Source of the DNA: an uncultured Bacilli bacterium
GTDB taxonomy: Bacteria; Bacillota_I; Bacilli_A; RF39; UBA660
NCBI GenBank assembly: GCA_944372315.1
Contig: CALVYX010000044.1
Span: 1 to 34,529, forward strand
Reading direction: 5' to 3'
DNA: 34,529 nucleotides
Shown: piece after piece, positions 7,649 through 15,151 of the stretch
Layout of the letters: the number at the start of each line of letters is the position of its first letter
Numbering within the stretch: position 1 is the first letter of the stretch
Program-made: the position numbers and the translations under genes
The notes under the pieces: model-generated
Databases searched by the model: none
What the model saw: the letters and a program-made list of their open reading frames with translations, nothing else
What the model was told of the DNA's origin: nothing

Positions 7649-8170
7649 ATGATAAATAAACAAAGTTTATGGTTTTTAACATTATTTAGTTTAATATTAG
7701 TATTAAGTGTTTATTATATTACTATGCCAAATGAATTATTATTAACCAATAATAATTTATATGATCAAGAAGAAACAGGTAATAATCAAGAAAAAACAGA
7801 AATAGTAAATGCTGAAGTTGAAGAAAGTGAACTATTAGTAGCTATGCGAGTTAATTTAGAAGAAGAGCGATCAATGAAAAAATCTGATTTAGAAGGACTT
7901 CTTACTAGTAAAGAAGCTACTATTGAAGAAAAAAATGAAGCTTTTGAAGAATTAAAATATCTTAATTTTTTATCTGGACAAGAGGAATCTTTAGAAGCTA
8001 AATTAAAAACGGAATTAGGAATTGATTCTTTTATTGAAATAGATGGTAATCAAATAACTGTAGTAGCTATAAAAGATGAACATGATAGTAATTTGGCTAA
8101 TCAGATTATGAGAAGTATTCAAAGCAATTATCAAGAAAAAATGCATATAACAGTTAAATTTGAAAAATAG
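7649..8170 (+). CDS. spoIIIAH: SpoIIIAH-like protein
   Basis: The 173-residue protein has one N-terminal membrane helix (about 7-25) that starts INKQSLWFLTLFSL, very close to SpoIIIAH. A charged coiled-coil linker and a C-terminal ring-building-motif domain (about 95-173) follow, ending MHITVKFEK. In Bacillus SpoIIIAH sits in the mother-cell membrane and joins SpoIIQ from the forespore to form the feeding-channel connection. ATG 7649 is used because AGGGAGG lies 8 bases upstream; the longer frame back to 7535 overlaps efp and a terminator. No spoIIIAA-AG genes surround it. A CATAGTATT box at 7621-7629 weakly resembles a sigma-E -10. Confidence 0.9.
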   Translation: MINKQSLWFLTLFSLILVLSVYYITMPNELLLTNNNLYDQEETGNNQEKTEIVNAEVEESELLVAMRVNLEEERSMKKSDLEGLLTSKEATIEEKNEAFEELKYLNFLSGQEESLEAKLKTELGIDSFIEIDGNQITVVAIKDEHDSNLANQIMRSIQSNYQEKMHITVKFEK

Positions 8171-8188
8171 TTAATCAACTATTTTTTT
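8163..8188 (+). terminator. Strong intrinsic terminator after spoIIIAH
   Basis: AAAAATAGTT and AACTATTTTT form a perfect 10-base-pair stem with a 4-base loop and a T tail. It overlaps the stop codon. Confidence 0.85.
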
Positions 8189-8247
8189 GTTTTACTTTAA
8201 TTTTACACTAATATACAGTTTTTTTAACACTCTATTTTTATAAATTA

Positions 8248-8275
8248 TTGACATTTTTGATGAGTGTGATATGTT
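8248..8275 (+). promoter_or_regulatory. Promoter for the adhesin gene
   Basis: TTGACA at 8248-8253 and TATGTT at 8270-8275 are 16 bases apart, with TGA before the -10. Confidence 0.6.
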
Positions 8276-8300
8276 AGTATTGTTAGGATAGGGTGGTAAT

Positions 8301-10289
8301 ATGAAAAAGTTAATGAAGCATAAATTTTTAATAGGAATTGTTTTATTGCTAATATGTAGTCTTAGTTTTGTAAATGCAGCTACGGCAACACTTAGAGTGG
8401 AAAAAGGTGCTGCAACAGGGAATGGATATTATTGGCCAAATATAACAGCGGATGTTCATTCTGATATTTTAGGTTATACACCAGGTTGGAGTGGAACAGG
8501 ACCATATAATCCGGATACAGATAGAGGTCATAAGATCTTTCTTGTAAATGGTAAACCAATTTATTGTATTGAGCCAGGAATAGGAGTAAGTTATGATGAA
8601 TTAACTTATACTACGGATCATCAATATGATGCTGAAAAACATGCAAGAATTTATTCTGATGAATTAGCATGGATATCTTATTTTGGATATCAGTCACCAG
8701 CAGTTGATCATAGTGATATAAATTATTATGATGCAACTCAACAGTTGGTATGGCAAACTATTTATCCAGGATTAGAAGTAGTTTGGTATACAGATAGAGA
8801 TAACATGGTTGACTCAGATACCAACGATGTAGCAGGAAAAGTAGAAGAGATCAAAAGTTTAATAGAAGAAGCCAAAAAGATGCCAGAAATAAGCATACCA
8901 AGCAGTGTCTCAGCAGGAGAAGTAGTAACAGTAAAAGGAGATTTTAGTAATTATACCGTAAAAGTATCCAACAGTAAGGATGCTACTATAGTAAGTCAAA
9001 CAAGTAGTGAATTAAAGATAAGATTTAATACTAATAGTACAGTAAAAATAACAATAACCAAGAATTTTAAAGGTTCTAATAATATTAACCGAGTAGTATA
9101 CACAAGTGATGAAGCACAAGATATTATAAGTTTGGGATTAAAATTACCAACAGTAGAAAAGAGCTTCACAGTAAGTGCTAAAGGTGGAAATATAGAGTTA
9201 CAGAAAATAAGATTATTACCATTGGTATCACAAGATTTTACTGGAAATGCTACATTAGAAGGAGCAGTATATAAAGTAACCTATGAAGGAGAAGTAGAAT
9301 ATCCAAATTTTGAATTAATAACAGATAAGAACGGATTTGCAACAACTAAAGGAACAGAACATGAAGGAAAATTACCAATAGGAACGTATATTATAAAAGA
9401 GATTAAAGCAAGTGAAGGATATTTATTAGATCCAGACACCTATATAGTTGAATTAACAGAAGGAAATATAGGAACAGTACAAGAAGTAACATCAAGAGAA
9501 GAATTAATAACAGCAAGGATACAAATAGTAAAAGTAGAAGCAAGTGATAAAACAGGACAACTAACTCCAGAAGCAAATAAGGTATTTGGATTATATCCAT
9601 TATTTGGTGAGAATCAAGAAGAAGCAATCGAGACATTAGTAACAGATAAAGATGGATTTGCGATAAGTGGAAATATACCATATGGTAAATACTTATTAAA
9701 ACAAGAAGAACCCTATGGAACAAGTGAGCCAATAGAACCAATTGAAATAGAAATCAATGAAGAGAATGAAGGAGAGATATTAAAATATGTATTAGCGAAT
9801 GCCCCATATTCAGCGAAAGTAAAAGTAGTAAAAAGAGATAAGGAAACAGAAGAGATAATAGCTAAATCTGGAGTAAGATTTAAAATCAAATGGTTAGAAG
9901 ATGAGAATGGGAATGAGATAAATGAATACATCAGTCAAGAGATAACTTTATCAACAGGGAAGAAGAAAGTATTAGAATATTTTGAGACAGATAGTGATGG
10001 AACGTTTATAACTCCAGAAGCATTAAAACCAGGTAAATATCAATTAGAAGAGATAAGAGGAGTAGAAGGATACATATTAAATGAAGAGGCCTTAGAATTT
10101 GAGATATTTCCAAGTACAGAAGGAATAGAGTTAGATGAAGAGTATGGATTGTTATTAACGCTAGACTTTTATAATGAAAAAGAAGTAGAGAATCCAAAGA
10201 CAAGTGATAATACGATGTATATGGTAATAGGAGGAATCATTGTAGTAGGACTAGTAGGAGCTATCTCATATAAGAAGATAAAAGAATAA
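8301..10289 (+). CDS. Thioester-domain adhesin with Cna_B repeats and NPKTS anchor
   Basis: The 662-residue surface protein has a signal peptide ending about VNA26 and a thioester domain at about 30-185. Cys89 (in YCIEPG) and Gln147 (in ATQQLVW) match the two residues that form the internal thioester in Gram-positive adhesins such as the streptococcal pilus-tip proteins. A beta-rich segment (about 198-290) and three SpaA/Cna_B-like domains (about 295-385, 410-495, 505-620) follow. The C-terminus has an NPKTS sortase motif at residue 631, a membrane helix and a KKIKE tail. The family can attach covalently to host surface proteins. No sortase gene is in the window. Beyond about 8800 the coding strand is strikingly purine-rich, unlike its neighbours, which may reflect transfer or repeat expansion. 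Confidence 0.9.
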   Translation: MKKLMKHKFLIGIVLLLICSLSFVNAATATLRVEKGAATGNGYYWPNITADVHSDILGYTPGWSGTGPYNPDTDRGHKIFLVNGKPIYCIEPGIGVSYDELTYTTDHQYDAEKHARIYSDELAWISYFGYQSPAVDHSDINYYDATQQLVWQTIYPGLEVVWYTDRDNMVDSDTNDVAGKVEEIKSLIEEAKKMPEISIPSSVSAGEVVTVKGDFSNYTVKVSNSKDATIVSQTSSELKIRFNTNSTVKITITKNFKGSNNINRVVYTSDEAQDIISLGLKLPTVEKSFTVSAKGGNIELQKIRLLPLVSQDFTGNATLEGAVYKVTYEGEVEYPNFELITDKNGFATTKGTEHEGKLPIGTYIIKEIKASEGYLLDPDTYIVELTEGNIGTVQEVTSREELITARIQIVKVEASDKTGQLTPEANKVFGLYPLFGENQEEAIETLVTDKDGFAISGNIPYGKYLLKQEEPYGTSEPIEPIEIEINEENEGEILKYVLANAPYSAKVKVVKRDKETEEIIAKSGVRFKIKWLEDENGNEINEYISQEITLSTGKKKVLEYFETDSDGTFITPEALKPGKYQLEEIRGVEGYILNEEALEFEIFPSTEGIELDEEYGLLLTLDFYNEKEVENPKTSDNTMYMVIGGIIVVGLVGAISYKKIKE

Positions 10290-10292
10290 TGT

Positions 10293-10319
10293 AAACGTCT
10301 TATTTTAAGACGTTTTTTG
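10293..10319 (+). terminator. Intrinsic terminator after the adhesin gene
   Basis: AAACGTCTTA pairs with TAAGACGTTT across a 3-base loop and is followed by T residues. Confidence 0.85.
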
Positions 10320-10357
10320 TTGTTTAGGTTAATACCCTCAACTAAAAAAAATACTAT

Positions 10358-10366
10358 CATAGAATA
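10358..10366 (+). promoter_or_regulatory. Sigma-K/E-like -10 box before gerE
   Basis: CATAGAATA fits CATANNNTA. An AC dinucleotide, the minimal sigma-K -35, lies at 10341-10342, 15 bases upstream and one or two short of the usual spacing. gerE is a known sigma-K target in Bacillus. Confidence 0.45.
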
Positions 10367-10406
10367 CTATGAGAAAATATACATAAAAGAAAGTGAGGTA
10401 ATTGTT

Positions 10407-10616
10407 ATTAAAGAGATACTAACACTTCGCGAAAGAGAAGTCTTTGAGTTATTGATAAAAAATAAGAGTACAAAAGATATAGCCGATAAATTAGAGATAA
10501 GTGAAAAAACAGTAAGAAACCATATTTCTAATGTTATACAAAAATTAGGAGTTAAAGGAAGAGCAGGTGCAGTTGTAGAACTTTTAAGGATGAATGAGTT
10601 ATCTTTGGATGAATAA
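10407..10616 (+). CDS. gerE: GerE-type mother-cell transcription regulator, unusual start
   Basis: GerE is the last regulator of the mother-cell programme and tunes coat genes made by sigma-K polymerase. The LuxR-type helix-turn-helix covers almost the whole protein. LTLREREVFELL, then ISEKTVRNHIS and QKLGVKGR, then AVVELLRMNEL match Bacillus GerE closely. The frame extends upstream only to a TTG at 10317 inside the preceding terminator and before the probable promoter, and no ATG, GTG or TTG lies between. The ribosome site GTGAGGT at 10393-10399 fits an ATT codon at 10407, giving 69 residues (GerE is 74). If the TTG were used the protein would have 99 residues. The start is therefore uncertain. 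Confidence 0.85.
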   Translation: MKEILTLREREVFELLIKNKSTKDIADKLEISEKTVRNHISNVIQKLGVKGRAGAVVELLRMNELSLDE

Positions 10617-10630
10617 AAATAAATAGTTTT

Positions 10631-10639
10631 CATAATATT
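10631..10639 (+). promoter_or_regulatory. Weak sigma-E-like -10 box before gerM
   Basis: CATAATATT fits CATANNNT. It lies only 4 bases before the AGGTGAT ribosome site, so the implied leader would be very short. Otherwise gerM may be read from the gerE promoter. Confidence 0.25.
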
Positions 10640-10653
10640 TTATAGGTGATAAA

Positions 10654-11613
10654 ATGCTAAAAAGAAAAGCTATAAAGAAAATAATGATAACTACTTTAAC
10701 TGTTTGTTTGTTGTTAGCAATTTATTTGATGCCTTCAAGTATTGTATCTAATAAAAATGAATCTAAGAGTAATATGGAAGTAATATATTCTGATAATATT
10801 GAAAAAGTAAATATTTATTTGTTAAATAATGATGATTTATTAGTTAAAGCTACAACAGTAGTTGATAAAGATAAAGAATTAGCAGAAAAAGCTAAGAGTA
10901 TTTTAAATGATTTAATTGATTCTAGTAGTGATTTGTTACCTAATGGCTTAAATGGTATTATTCCTAAAAAAACTAAAATTTTAGATATATTCCATACCGA
11001 AGGAATTATTAATGTCAATTTTTCTAATGATATTTTGAGCATAAGTGATGATAAAATAGAAAAAATGCTGGAATCAATAACATTTTCTTTATTAGAAATA
11101 GAGGGGGTTAATGGAGTTATAATTAAAGTGGATGGTAAAGATATTTTTGAAGTTGTAGATAAGAATTTACCTGAAATTTTTACTAAAGATTATGGTATTA
11201 ATAAAAAATATGATATAACTGGTAGAAAAGATATTCAGAAAATTGTTATTTATTATATTGAAGAAATAGAGGGAGATAAATATTATGTTCCTATTACTAA
11301 ATATGTAGATGATAACAGAGAAAAAATAAATATAATCATAGATGATCTATCTAGTAGTTATATTTATGAACCTAATTTAGTTAGTTATTTAAATCAAAAT
11401 ACAGAGCTAATTAATTTTGAATTAGATAGTGATACGATGATTTTGAATTTTAATACTAGTATTTTTATGGATGATAAAGAGATATTAGAAGAAGTTGTTT
11501 ACTCAATTTCTTATTCTGTTTTTGATAATTATGATATCAATGAGATTGTTTTTAAGGTTGATAATGAAGAAATTTTGAAAAAAAATTTGAAAGATATTGA
11601 AATTATAAAATAA
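10654..11613 (+). CDS. gerM: GerM-like protein with two GerMN domains
   Basis: The 319-residue protein has an N-terminal membrane anchor (about 10-28) and two related domains, about residues 45-175 and 190-315. Each has the GerMN pattern of a VNIYLLN-like strand, a helix, LPNG-like turn and a VNFSNDI or LNFNTSI strand. GerM of Bacillus is needed for normal sporulation and germination and stabilises the SpoIIIAG/SpoIIQ complex between mother cell and forespore. That makes SpoIIIAH, encoded 3 kb upstream, a natural partner. There is no lipobox Cys, unlike lipoprotein GerM. It follows gerE by 37 bases; in Bacillus several genes including racE lie between them. Confidence 0.85.
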   Translation: MLKRKAIKKIMITTLTVCLLLAIYLMPSSIVSNKNESKSNMEVIYSDNIEKVNIYLLNNDDLLVKATTVVDKDKELAEKAKSILNDLIDSSSDLLPNGLNGIIPKKTKILDIFHTEGIINVNFSNDILSISDDKIEKMLESITFSLLEIEGVNGVIIKVDGKDIFEVVDKNLPEIFTKDYGINKKYDITGRKDIQKIVIYYIEEIEGDKYYVPITKYVDDNREKINIIIDDLSSSYIYEPNLVSYLNQNTELINFELDSDTMILNFNTSIFMDDKEILEEVVYSISYSVFDNYDINEIVFKVDNEEILKKNLKDIEIIK

Positions 11614-11625
11614 TTGGTGTATAAT
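11597..11625 (+). promoter_or_regulatory. Promoter for tRNA-Arg
   Basis: TTGAAA at 11597-11602 lies in the last codons of gerM. TATAAT at 11620-11625 follows after 17 bases, 23 bases before the tRNA. Confidence 0.8.
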
Positions 11626-11648
11626 CAAATCGTTATTTGGTTATACAT

Positions 11649-11725
<77 letters not shown>

Positions 11726-11735
11726 TTAGTAAATT

Positions 11736-11762
11736 AGTCGAGTGTATCTCGGCTTTTTATTT
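11736..11762 (+). terminator. Terminator after tRNA-Arg
   Basis: AGTCGAG pairs with CTCGGCT (one G-T pair) and is followed by TTTTATTTT. Confidence 0.7.
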
Positions 11763-11804
11763 TAACAATATAGATGATGTATATATACTTATAAGGAGAT
11801 AGTT

Positions 11805-12344
11805 ATGAATTCAAATATAATATATACAAGTTATTATAAATCTTTACTTGGTAATATATTATTAGCCTCAGATGGAAGAGCTTTAATAGGATTGTGGATC
11901 GAAGGACAAAAGTATTTTTTCAATTATAAAAACGAAAAAGTGATTGAGAATGATAATTTAGAAATTTTTAAAAAAACTAAAAACTGGTTAGATAGATATT
12001 TTAATAAGGAAAAACCTGAAATTTCTGAATTATTACTTGAACCTATTGGTAATCAATTTAGACAAGAGGTTTGGAAAATATTGTGTAATATTCCGTATGG
12101 AACAACTGTTACTTATGGAGCGATCGCTAAAGAAATAGCTAAAAAGATGAATAAAAAATCAATGTCAGCGCAAGCAGTAGGTAATGCCGTTGGTCATAAT
12201 CCTATATCAATTATCATACCTTGTCATAGAGTTGTTGGTGTAGATGGTAATTTAACTGGATATGCAGGAGGAATTGATAAAAAAATAAAGCTACTTACAT
12301 TAGAAGATGTTGATATCAATAAATTCTTTTATTTAGACAAATAG
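11805..12344 (+). CDS. ogt: Methylated-DNA-protein-cysteine methyltransferase
   Basis: This 179-residue suicide enzyme takes alkyl groups from O6-alkylguanine onto its own cysteine. The acceptor is Cys140 in the invariant PCHRVVG. The helix-turn-helix part before it shows GTTVTYGAIA and AVGNAVGHNP, and LTGYAGG follows the active site, all as in the family. The N-terminal half (1-75) is the poorly conserved ribonuclease-like domain. AAGGAGAT lies 6 bases before the ATG. It stands alone between the tRNA terminator and the promoter of the next gene. No Ada-type regulator domain is fused to it, so it is probably constitutive. Confidence 0.96.
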   Translation: MNSNIIYTSYYKSLLGNILLASDGRALIGLWIEGQKYFFNYKNEKVIENDNLEIFKKTKNWLDRYFNKEKPEISELLLEPIGNQFRQEVWKILCNIPYGTTVTYGAIAKEIAKKMNKKSMSAQAVGNAVGHNPISIIIPCHRVVGVDGNLTGYAGGIDKKIKLLTLEDVDINKFFYLDK

Positions 12345-12350
12345 ATATTA

Positions 12351-12379
12351 TTGAAATATAATAAATTGTATTATATAAT
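12351..12379 (+). promoter_or_regulatory. Sigma-A promoter for the PepSY gene
   Basis: TTGAAA at 12351-12356 and TATAAT at 12374-12379 are exactly 17 bases apart, seven bases after the ogt stop. Confidence 0.8.
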
Positions 12380-12395
12380 TTATAAGAGGTGCTAT

Positions 12396-13166
12396 ATGAA
12401 AAATAAAAATATTTATAGTATTATTATAACAATTATTGCTGTTCTTTTATTAGTTGTAGTAATCTTTTTAGTTATTAATAATAAAAAAACTTTAATAACA
12501 GAAGAAGAAGCTTTAAATATTGCTTTAAAAAATACTAATACGATAAGAGAAGATATAACTATTACATCTACTAATAAAGATCGAGATGATAATAAATATG
12601 AATTCGAATTTTTTGATAATAATTATGAATATGATGTGGAAATAGATATGACTACTGGTAGAGTCATTAAAGTAGAAAAAGATGTAAGACAAGGTGTAAA
12701 TATTGAAAATAATTCTAATAATCAAATTACTTTAGAAGAAGCCAAAGATGTTGTTTTAAATTCTTTACAACTGAGTGTAAGTAATGTAACTTTTACTAAA
12801 AACAAGTTAGATTTAGAAAATGGAATACTTATTTATGAATTAGAATTTTTTACTAATGATATGGAATATGAGGTAGATATAAATGCATATAATAAAGAAA
12901 TTATAAGAATAGAGAAAGATAATAGAAATAATCAAGGTAATAGCAATAATGCTAATAATTATATTGGTAGTTCTAAAGCAAAAGAAATTGCTTTAAATCA
13001 TTCAGGTATAACTGATAATGTTATGTGGAAAAGAACTGAATTTGACTTTGAAAATAATACACCAATATATGAAGTGGAATTCTATTATAATAATGTTGAA
13101 TATAATTACGAAATTAATGCTATTAATGGTAATATTATTAAGTATGAGATAGATAGAGACTATTAA
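12396..13166 (+). CDS. Membrane-anchored protein with three PepSY-like repeats
   Basis: ATG 12396 is used because GAGGTG lies 6 bases upstream and the promoter ends at 12379. The 256-residue protein has a short basic start, one membrane helix (about 6-27) and three repeats at about 33-97, 111-177 and 190-256. Each begins with a helix (EEALNIAL, EEAKDVVL, SKAKEIAL) and ends in strands of the form YEVEIDxxTGRVIKVEKD. This is the PepSY fold, found in protease propeptides and in extracellular proteins that may bind or inhibit peptidases. Asn-rich linkers join the repeats. The domain should face outside. Its partner is unknown. Confidence 0.85.
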   Translation: MKNKNIYSIIITIIAVLLLVVVIFLVINNKKTLITEEEALNIALKNTNTIREDITITSTNKDRDDNKYEFEFFDNNYEYDVEIDMTTGRVIKVEKDVRQGVNIENNSNNQITLEEAKDVVLNSLQLSVSNVTFTKNKLDLENGILIYELEFFTNDMEYEVDINAYNKEIIRIEKDNRNNQGNSNNANNYIGSSKAKEIALNHSGITDNVMWKRTEFDFENNTPIYEVEFYYNNVEYNYEINAINGNIIKYEIDRDY

Positions 13167-13178
13167 GTCTCTTTTTTA
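13155..13178 (+). terminator. Intrinsic terminator over the PepSY stop codon
   Basis: AGAGACT pairs with AGTCTCT across a 4-base loop and runs into six T residues. Confidence 0.8.
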
Positions 13179-13200
13179 TAACAATTGGTAGGTGTTATAT

Positions 13201-14082
13201 ATGGATAGATTTGATGTAGCTAAAAAGGTTAGTGTTTTGAGTGTTATTGGTAATATATTTTTATTTGTTATTAAGATTTTTATAGGACTTTTTAGTAAAA
13301 GTCAAGCTATGATAGCAGATGCTCTTAATAGTGCTGGAGATGTTTTTGCGTCTATTATGACATGGATTGGTAATAAGATTTCTAGTGTACCTAATGATGA
13401 AGGGCATAATTATGGACATGGCAAAGCTGAATATATTTTTTCAATGTTTATAAGTATTTCTATGATGATAGTAGCGTTGAAAATGTTATATGATGCTGTT
13501 TTATCTTTAATATTAAAAAACGAATTGATTTTTTCTTGGAGATTAATTATAGTTTGTATCATTACTATTGTTGTTAAATTTGGACTATATTTATATACCA
13601 AAAAGTTATATAAAAAATATAATAATATTTTACTAAAAGCTAATATGATTGATCATAGAAATGATTGTGTCATTACTTTTTTCACTACAATTGCTATTCT
13701 TTTAACTAAGGTAAATATATTTTGGTTTGATGGATTAGTTGGAATAGGAATTTCTATATGGATATTTGGAGTAGGATTACAGATATTTGTTGAAAGTTAT
13801 AATGTTTTAATGGATGGCTCAATTGATATTGATTCAAAAAAGAAAATTGTATCTTTAATAAAAAGTTATAAAAAAATAAAAAAAATAGGAGAATTATATT
13901 CTATTCCTATTGGTTATAAGTATATCATTGTAATTACAGTATATATTGATGGAAAAATGGTCACTAATAAAAGCCATGAAATAGCAGACAATTTAGAAAA
14001 AGATATTATAAGCGAAATTGATAAAGTAGAAGAAGTTTTAATTCATGTAGAACCATTTGTAAAAAAACATAAATCTAATTAA
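13201..14082 (+). CDS. Cation diffusion facilitator (probable Mn/Fe exporter)
   Basis: The 293-residue antiporter has six predicted membrane helices in the first 205 residues and a cytoplasmic ferredoxin-like domain after that. The metal site in helix 2 reads DALNSAGD and in helix 5 DHRND. Asn and Asp stand where zinc exporters have His, a pattern associated with manganese-type CDF proteins such as MntE. The substrate is thus probably Mn(II), but this is inferred from motifs. ATG 13201 follows TAGGTG by 6 bases; an upstream GTG at 13192 lies within the ribosome site. No separate promoter is clear, so read-through from the PepSY gene is possible. Its end overlaps the convergent gene by 8 bases. 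Confidence 0.92.
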   Translation: MDRFDVAKKVSVLSVIGNIFLFVIKIFIGLFSKSQAMIADALNSAGDVFASIMTWIGNKISSVPNDEGHNYGHGKAEYIFSMFISISMMIVALKMLYDAVLSLILKNELIFSWRLIIVCIITIVVKFGLYLYTKKLYKKYNNILLKANMIDHRNDCVITFFTTIAILLTKVNIFWFDGLVGIGISIWIFGVGLQIFVESYNVLMDGSIDIDSKKKIVSLIKSYKKIKKIGELYSIPIGYKYIIVITVYIDGKMVTNKSHEIADNLEKDIISEIDKVEEVLIHVEPFVKKHKSN

Positions 14083-14800
14083 AGAGTTTATAAATAATAA
14101 GAGGGTAATCACTAATAAAAGAAATACTGTTAAATATATTATTAGCCATATCTGATGAAAAACTATTAAAGAAATTATAAATAATCATCATTTCTTCACA
14201 TCCTCTAGATGAGATCATTGCTTCTTTGTTGAATTCTAATTGTTGTTTTAAAATAGGATAACTAAGCATTTCTGGGGAAAAGATATAGAAGTCAACATCT
14301 ATATAATTAGTTTCATAAGCAGATAATATTACTCCTATTTTGCTATTAGAGTTTATTTGTTTTATTTGACGAATAATAGCATGACTAATACTTGATAAAT
14401 ATATATTTAAAGAAGGATATTTATTTAAAATATTATATAAATTAATTACTTGCTGTTGGTTGATTTGATTAATTAATTCAAGGTTTTGTGCATATTGTGT
14501 AGTAGGAATTGGAACAAAATTAATAACTATTTTATTATTGATTTGCCCTAAAGAATTCAAAAAATTGTCCAGTGTTACCAAATCATAATTTTTAATATCA
14601 TTAAAATTAGTAGTTTGAATATTTTTTATAGCTTGTGCACTTAAAGTAGTGGAAGTATAAGGAATAATAATAACAGGAACTCCGTCTTTCGTAAGAGTAA
14701 CTTCTATTAATACACCTTCTAAATAGTCAATATTTCTTGCTACTTGCTTTAAAAATTCTTCACTGCTTTGAAACAGATTTTGGTTTGCAATCAATTTCAT
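14075..14800 (-). CDS. Degenerate glycerophosphodiesterase-like protein
   Basis: The 241-residue soluble protein follows the GDPD barrel pattern: MKLIANQN at the start, a helix, IEVTLTKDGVPVI near residues 32-44, then LVTLDNFLNSL and KIVINFVPI. The catalytic residues are gone. The usual AHRG reads ANQN, the ELDV metal-binding segment reads IEVT, the HD after the strand reads PYTS, and the IEIK strand reads VINF. It is thus either a catalytically dead member with a binding or structural role, or only a fold-level relative. AAAGGATG lies 9 bases before the ATG. It is convergent with, and overlaps, the transporter gene. The frame is intact over its full length, so it is not a simple pseudogene. 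Confidence 0.7.
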   Translation of the reverse strand: MKLIANQNLFQSSEEFLKQVARNIDYLEGVLIEVTLTKDGVPVIIIPYTSTTLSAQAIKNIQTTNFNDIKNYDLVTLDNFLNSLGQINNKIVINFVPIPTTQYAQNLELINQINQQQVINLYNILNKYPSLNIYLSSISHAIIRQIKQINSNSKIGVILSAYETNYIDVDFYIFSPEMLSYPILKQQLEFNKEAMISSRGCEEMMIIYNFFNSFSSDMANNIFNSISFISDYPLIIYKLFN

Positions 14801-14853
14801 TTAGACACATCCTTTATTATATTAAAATATATGTTAATTAATTTAAAATATAA

Positions 14854-14882
14854 TTGATATTGATAAATTTTATTTGTATAAT
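14854..14882 (+). promoter_or_regulatory. Promoter for tRNA-Thr
   Basis: TTGATA at 14854-14859 and TATAAT at 14877-14882 are 17 bases apart, 10 bases before the tRNA. Confidence 0.8.
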
Positions 14883-14892
14883 GTATATGTAT

Positions 14893-14968
14893 GCCGATTT
14901 AGCTTAGCTGGTAGAGCAATGCATTCGTAATGCATAGGTCGTAGGTTCAAATCCTATAATCGGCACCA
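14893..14968 (+). tRNA. tRNA-Thr (anticodon CGT)
   Basis: The acceptor stem is GCCGATT/AATCGGC, the anticodon stem ATGCA/TGCAT with loop TTCGTAA (anticodon at 14926-14928), and the T loop is TTCAAAT. CCA is encoded. It reads ACG. Confidence 0.97.
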
Positions 14969-15027
14969 TTAGTTAATTAGTTCAGATACCGAACTTATTA
15001 TATATTGAATCAATTAGGTAGTTAAGA

Positions 15028-15058
15028 AAACAATCAAATTTATTTGATTGTTTTTTTA
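15028..15058 (+). terminator. Strong terminator between tRNA-Thr and cls
   Basis: AAACAATCAAAT pairs with ATTTGATTGTTT across 2 bases and runs into T residues. The A-rich 5' side makes it usable on both strands. Confidence 0.85.
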
Positions 15059-15151
15059 TGAAATTTAAATGAAAAAAACTGTTATTATAGATAAAAAAAA
15101 TAAAGTATAGTATAATATTTGTGTATTTAAGATAGAAAAGAAGAGGATCAT

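Noticed and set aside
9403..9741. Long leucine-rich antisense frames under the adhesin gene
   Set aside because: They result from the purine-rich coding strand, which leaves few stops on the other side. They have no start signals.
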